A stretch of DNA of 64,000 bases from Gordionus sp. m RMFG-2023 (lineage: Eukaryota > Nematomorpha > Gordioida > Chordodea > Parachordodidae). The stretch is from positions 29,745,120-29,809,119 of the forward strand of contig NC_088778.1 in NCBI RefSeq assembly GCF_954871325.1, written 5' to 3'. This document shows positions 62,301-64,000 of this stretch, piece by piece. The stretch's first letter is position 1; the number at the start of each line of letters is the position of its first letter. The position numbers and the translations under genes are program-made. The notes under the pieces were generated by a model. That model saw nothing but the letters and a program-made list of their open reading frames with translations, did no database searches and was not told the DNA's origin.

Positions 62301-63690
62301 TTAAAACCCCTAGTATGGGTTTGACAAGCACAGTTATGATTTTAAAAAAAAATCTGATTGTTTGTTAAAACTTAAATTTCAATGATTTTTTTAAAAAAAA
62401 AATTTGCATACTTTTATTTACTTACGTTCCATTTTTGGTAAACGTGTTTTGTTCAAACGGTGAGGTATTTAACATTACGTTATTTATAAGAATCAAGTAA
62501 ATAAATAAGTATAATACATAAATATGGAGCGAAACGATGAAAACGCTATGATAAAATAAGAAAAACATATCTCGTGACATATATTTCAAAAATTCTTATC
62601 TCAGCTGTGATTTCGATAGCGTTAAATACCGTAACGCTTGAACAAAACGCGTTACATTTTAAGGAATTGCCACAGCTGGGTGTGAGAAGACACCAATTAT
62701 AGGGGCAAATTTAGATCTGATTTTTTTTAAAAACTGACAGATTTGAAAAAAAGAAGAGGTTTTGAGCTGGAGACTGAACTCCCAAAAACAGGTTAAGTGC
62801 AATGCAAGGGTTTAAATATGGTTTTTAATAGTTTATATGTTAATATTGTTTTCAGATAGCTGAATACCATTTGTGTGGTCCAGCTCAGATTTTTTAAAAA
62901 AATATATATTTTAGCCTGGCCTGAGTAAATTTTAAAAAAATTTAAATACTGCCCACCCCATGTATGTAGTTTGGGCTTAGGGTCAGGTCTGTTTTGATAC
63001 ATAGTAATTGGGAATAAATAGATAATTTTAAAAAATATTCTAAGTTATTATGTTTTAAAATAATATATAAAAAATATAAAAAGTAAATTATTTTTACTGA
63101 AAATGGCCATGATCTATCATTATCAACCCTGGATATAGGAGAGTAAGTGATGACAAAATGAGCTATTAAATAAATAAAAATCTTTAATATTTTATAAAGT
63201 AAATTAAACCCATTGATTTTTACTTTTGGCAGTTAAGTACCAAAAATATATAAATGACGTCATATAAACCAGTATGTCGGCAATTAATACTAAAATTTTA
63301 ATAATGAAAACATAAATCAAAACAAGAATTATACCAGTGATTCTCATATATATCTTATGATCATTATCTGTTATACCTCTAGATTCATATAATTTGGTCC
63401 AATTAGGGTTTATTTTATTAGAACTTAAAATTTAAAAAAAAATATTTAATGATGATTTAGGTCTAAATATTACATGTATCCAAGAATATAACTATGATAT
63501 GCAGTTAAAGGAGGATAATCTAAACCCCAATATAATAAATCATTATCTGTAGAATTGACATACCTATATAAAATTAATATAAAAAATATTTAGCTTTTAA
63601 AAAACCATTCTTTGATAGGCAAATTATAAGTGAGCTCCATCCAATGTCTCTGAGCCTCAAAATCTCCAAACATTGGTGGTGTGTTATATC
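53356..63690 (-). CDS. ALG6: ALG6, dolichyl-P-Glc:Man9GlcNAc2-PP-dolichol alpha-1,3-glucosyltransferase (N-terminal exon missing)
   Basis: Thirteen exons in transcript order: 63690-63606, 63563-63474, 63423-63335, 63289-63210, 63162-63098, 61204-60995, 60546-60411, 60354-60269, 59338-59254, 57937-57867, 56687-56619, 54823-54682, 53598-53356. All phases agree and give 483 residues. ALG6 (family GT57, ER membrane) adds the first glucose to the lipid-linked oligosaccharide for N-glycosylation. Family signatures: [16 protein letters not shown] with the luminal acidic residues thought to act in catalysis, [95 protein letters not shown], and a C-terminus with DLMTLL and [12 protein letters not shown]. 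Human ALG6 has 507 residues, so only about 25-30 N-terminal residues are absent; their exon was not found and may lie beyond the edge. The first four introns are 42-50 bp and several donors are GTTTNN. No frame defects seen. Confidence 0.93.
53862..54074. mobile_element. Palindromic MITE in the last ALG6 intron
   Basis: Inverted ends TACTAGATTGGCG and CGCCAATTTAGTA, extended inside by GAGTCAGCTGTAG (53910) and CTACAGCTGACTC (about 54024). Flanks are TA repeats, compatible with a TA target as in Tc1/mariner-type elements, but TA-rich flanks make this uncertain. Confidence 0.55.
54293..54492. repeat. Tandem-like TTCCGGTTCC repeats, possible hAT-type MITE
   Basis: Four imperfect copies of a roughly 40-50 bp motif with CGGTTCCAAATATTTTC or variants. 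The block starts CAGAGTTTTGGAAAC and ends GTAACAACTCTA, which resemble inverted hAT ends. Confidence 0.45.
55285..57370 (+). CDS. Tentative antisense ORF nested in ALG6 introns, unassigned
   Basis: Plus-strand exon 55285-55446 encodes [20 protein letters not shown], then [19 protein letters not shown] and [16 protein letters not shown], followed by a donor GTAAAT in phase 0. A candidate second exon at 57254-57370 (acceptor TTGTAG, phase 0) reads [19 protein letters not shown] and [15 protein letters not shown] to a stop, giving 92 residues. Both stretches are less AT-rich than their surroundings. They lie in two different ALG6 introns on the opposite strand. The reverse strand of the second is also open, so strand is not certain. 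Upstream codons before the ATG are open for about 15 residues, so the start may lie in an earlier exon. No family recognised. Confidence 0.3.
55922..56091. mobile_element. Worn MITE family A copy in ALG6 intron
   Basis: Right end TTTTTAACAACACTA and the internal AATCTTAATCGGGCCGTTTT block are clear; the left end (GACTTGTTAAAACATT) is diverged. Confidence 0.5.
56926..57193 (+). repeat. Tandem duplication, unit about 130 bp
   Basis: AATTATTAGGCTATCAAAATG ... ATATCTGATCC (56926-57050) is repeated as 57056-57193. Each copy contains a C-rich run and GGAACCCCGTTTC. Lies in an ALG6 intron; non-coding. Confidence 0.85.
57423..57643. mobile_element. MITE family A copy in ALG6 intron
   Basis: Starts TAGTGTTGCTAAAAGGCTCG and ends CCAATTAACAACACTA, 221 bp. 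The flanking octamers do not match, so one flank has changed or the copy is a recombinant. Confidence 0.7.
58637..58859. mobile_element. MITE family A, 223 bp, with perfect 8-bp target duplication
   Basis: Starts TAGTGTTGTTAAACGGCTCG, ends CGTTTAATAACACTA. Flanked by GTCCGTAT on both sides (58629-58636 and 58860-58867). Same length as the 31727 copy. Sits in an ALG6 intron. Confidence 0.85.
60100..60247 (+). other. Unassigned open stretch beside ALG6 exon 8, antisense
   Basis: The plus strand is open here and less AT-rich, reading [20 protein letters not shown] then [19 protein letters not shown], with a GTATAT donor-like site near 60258. The minus strand is open as well. It could be another exon of an antisense gene with the 55285 ORF, or chance. 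Confidence 0.15.
62436..62662. mobile_element. MITE with about 37-bp terminal inverted repeats in ALG6 intron
   Basis: Left end GTAAACGTGTTTTGTTCAAA then CGGTGAGGTATTTAAC; right end GTTAAATACCGTAACGCTTG then AACAAAACGCGTTAC. Internal sequence is non-coding. Superfamily not determined because the flanking duplication is unclear. Confidence 0.6.
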
Positions 63691-64000
63691 CTTTTTATGA
63701 TTTAAAAAAAATTAATAAGTGATTAAAGAATAAATTTTATCAATTAAAAAAATCTTTTAAGATCAATTTTCTAATAATAATATAACAATCCATATTTCAA
63801 TGACAATTCAACAAATCCTCTTTATGTCTTCCTTAACATCAGGAATTCAGTCTGGCAAAAATTAAATAAACCTACAACAAATGCCAGACATTAAATCAAT
63901 ACAACTAACAAAAAAAATAATATATGACTGTAAGCTAATAAATTTACCTATATTTCCAAAAACTTCTTATGATTTAAAAATAATTAGTACATATATATTT

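Noticed and set aside
1-64000. LTR retroelements, Polintons, CRISPR arrays, bacterial operons
   Set aside because: I saw no LTR pairs, no protease/integrase or capsid-like frames, no spaced short repeats and no bacterial gene organisation.

Overview
The window is a very AT-rich (I estimate over 75% by eye) stretch of an animal nuclear genome. Three spliced genes with clear metazoan orthologues lie in the right half: a heparanase, a septin of the SEPTIN2 type and the ER glucosyltransferase ALG6. Many introns are only 42-107 bp. There is no sign of a bacterium, organelle or virus. I read it as an invertebrate genome full of DNA transposons, MITEs and LINE remnants, and cannot fix the phylum.

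Layout. 1-1.6 kb: hAT transposase gene on the minus strand, running off the left edge. 1.7-4.2 kb: an R2-like LINE reverse transcriptase split into two opposed halves. 6.4-21.4 kb: three tandem units of about 3.45 kb (7.1-17.4 kb), each with a large inverted repeat and a tRNA-like module, flanked by two remnants of an RTE-like LINE (6.4-7.1 and 17.6-20.1 kb), the second followed by a partial fourth unit whose loop is flipped. 22.2-23.5 kb: a three-exon gene model for a secreted acidic protein built on ESGDV repeats. 23.5-36.6 kb: no gene recognised; duplicated non-coding blocks, microsatellites, nested hAT elements and GC-rich decayed repeats. 36.6-40.2 kb: two-exon heparanase (plus). 42.1-43.1 kb: internally deleted hAT. 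43.95-52.0 kb: eleven-exon septin (plus). 53.36-63.69 kb: ALG6 (minus), thirteen exons rebuilt, only the N-terminal exon missing. Septin and ALG6 are convergent.

The three recognised genes do not form a functional pathway: heparanase acts on heparan sulfate outside or in lysosomes, septin-2 builds cortical filaments, ALG6 adds the first glucose to the lipid-linked N-glycan precursor. The most unusual structure is the hairpin-bearing tandem array: each of its opposed arms carries a copy of the same small Cys-rich/acidic ORF, and transcription across it could make long double-stranded RNA (inference). I saw no rRNA, functional tRNA, CRISPR, or LTR element.
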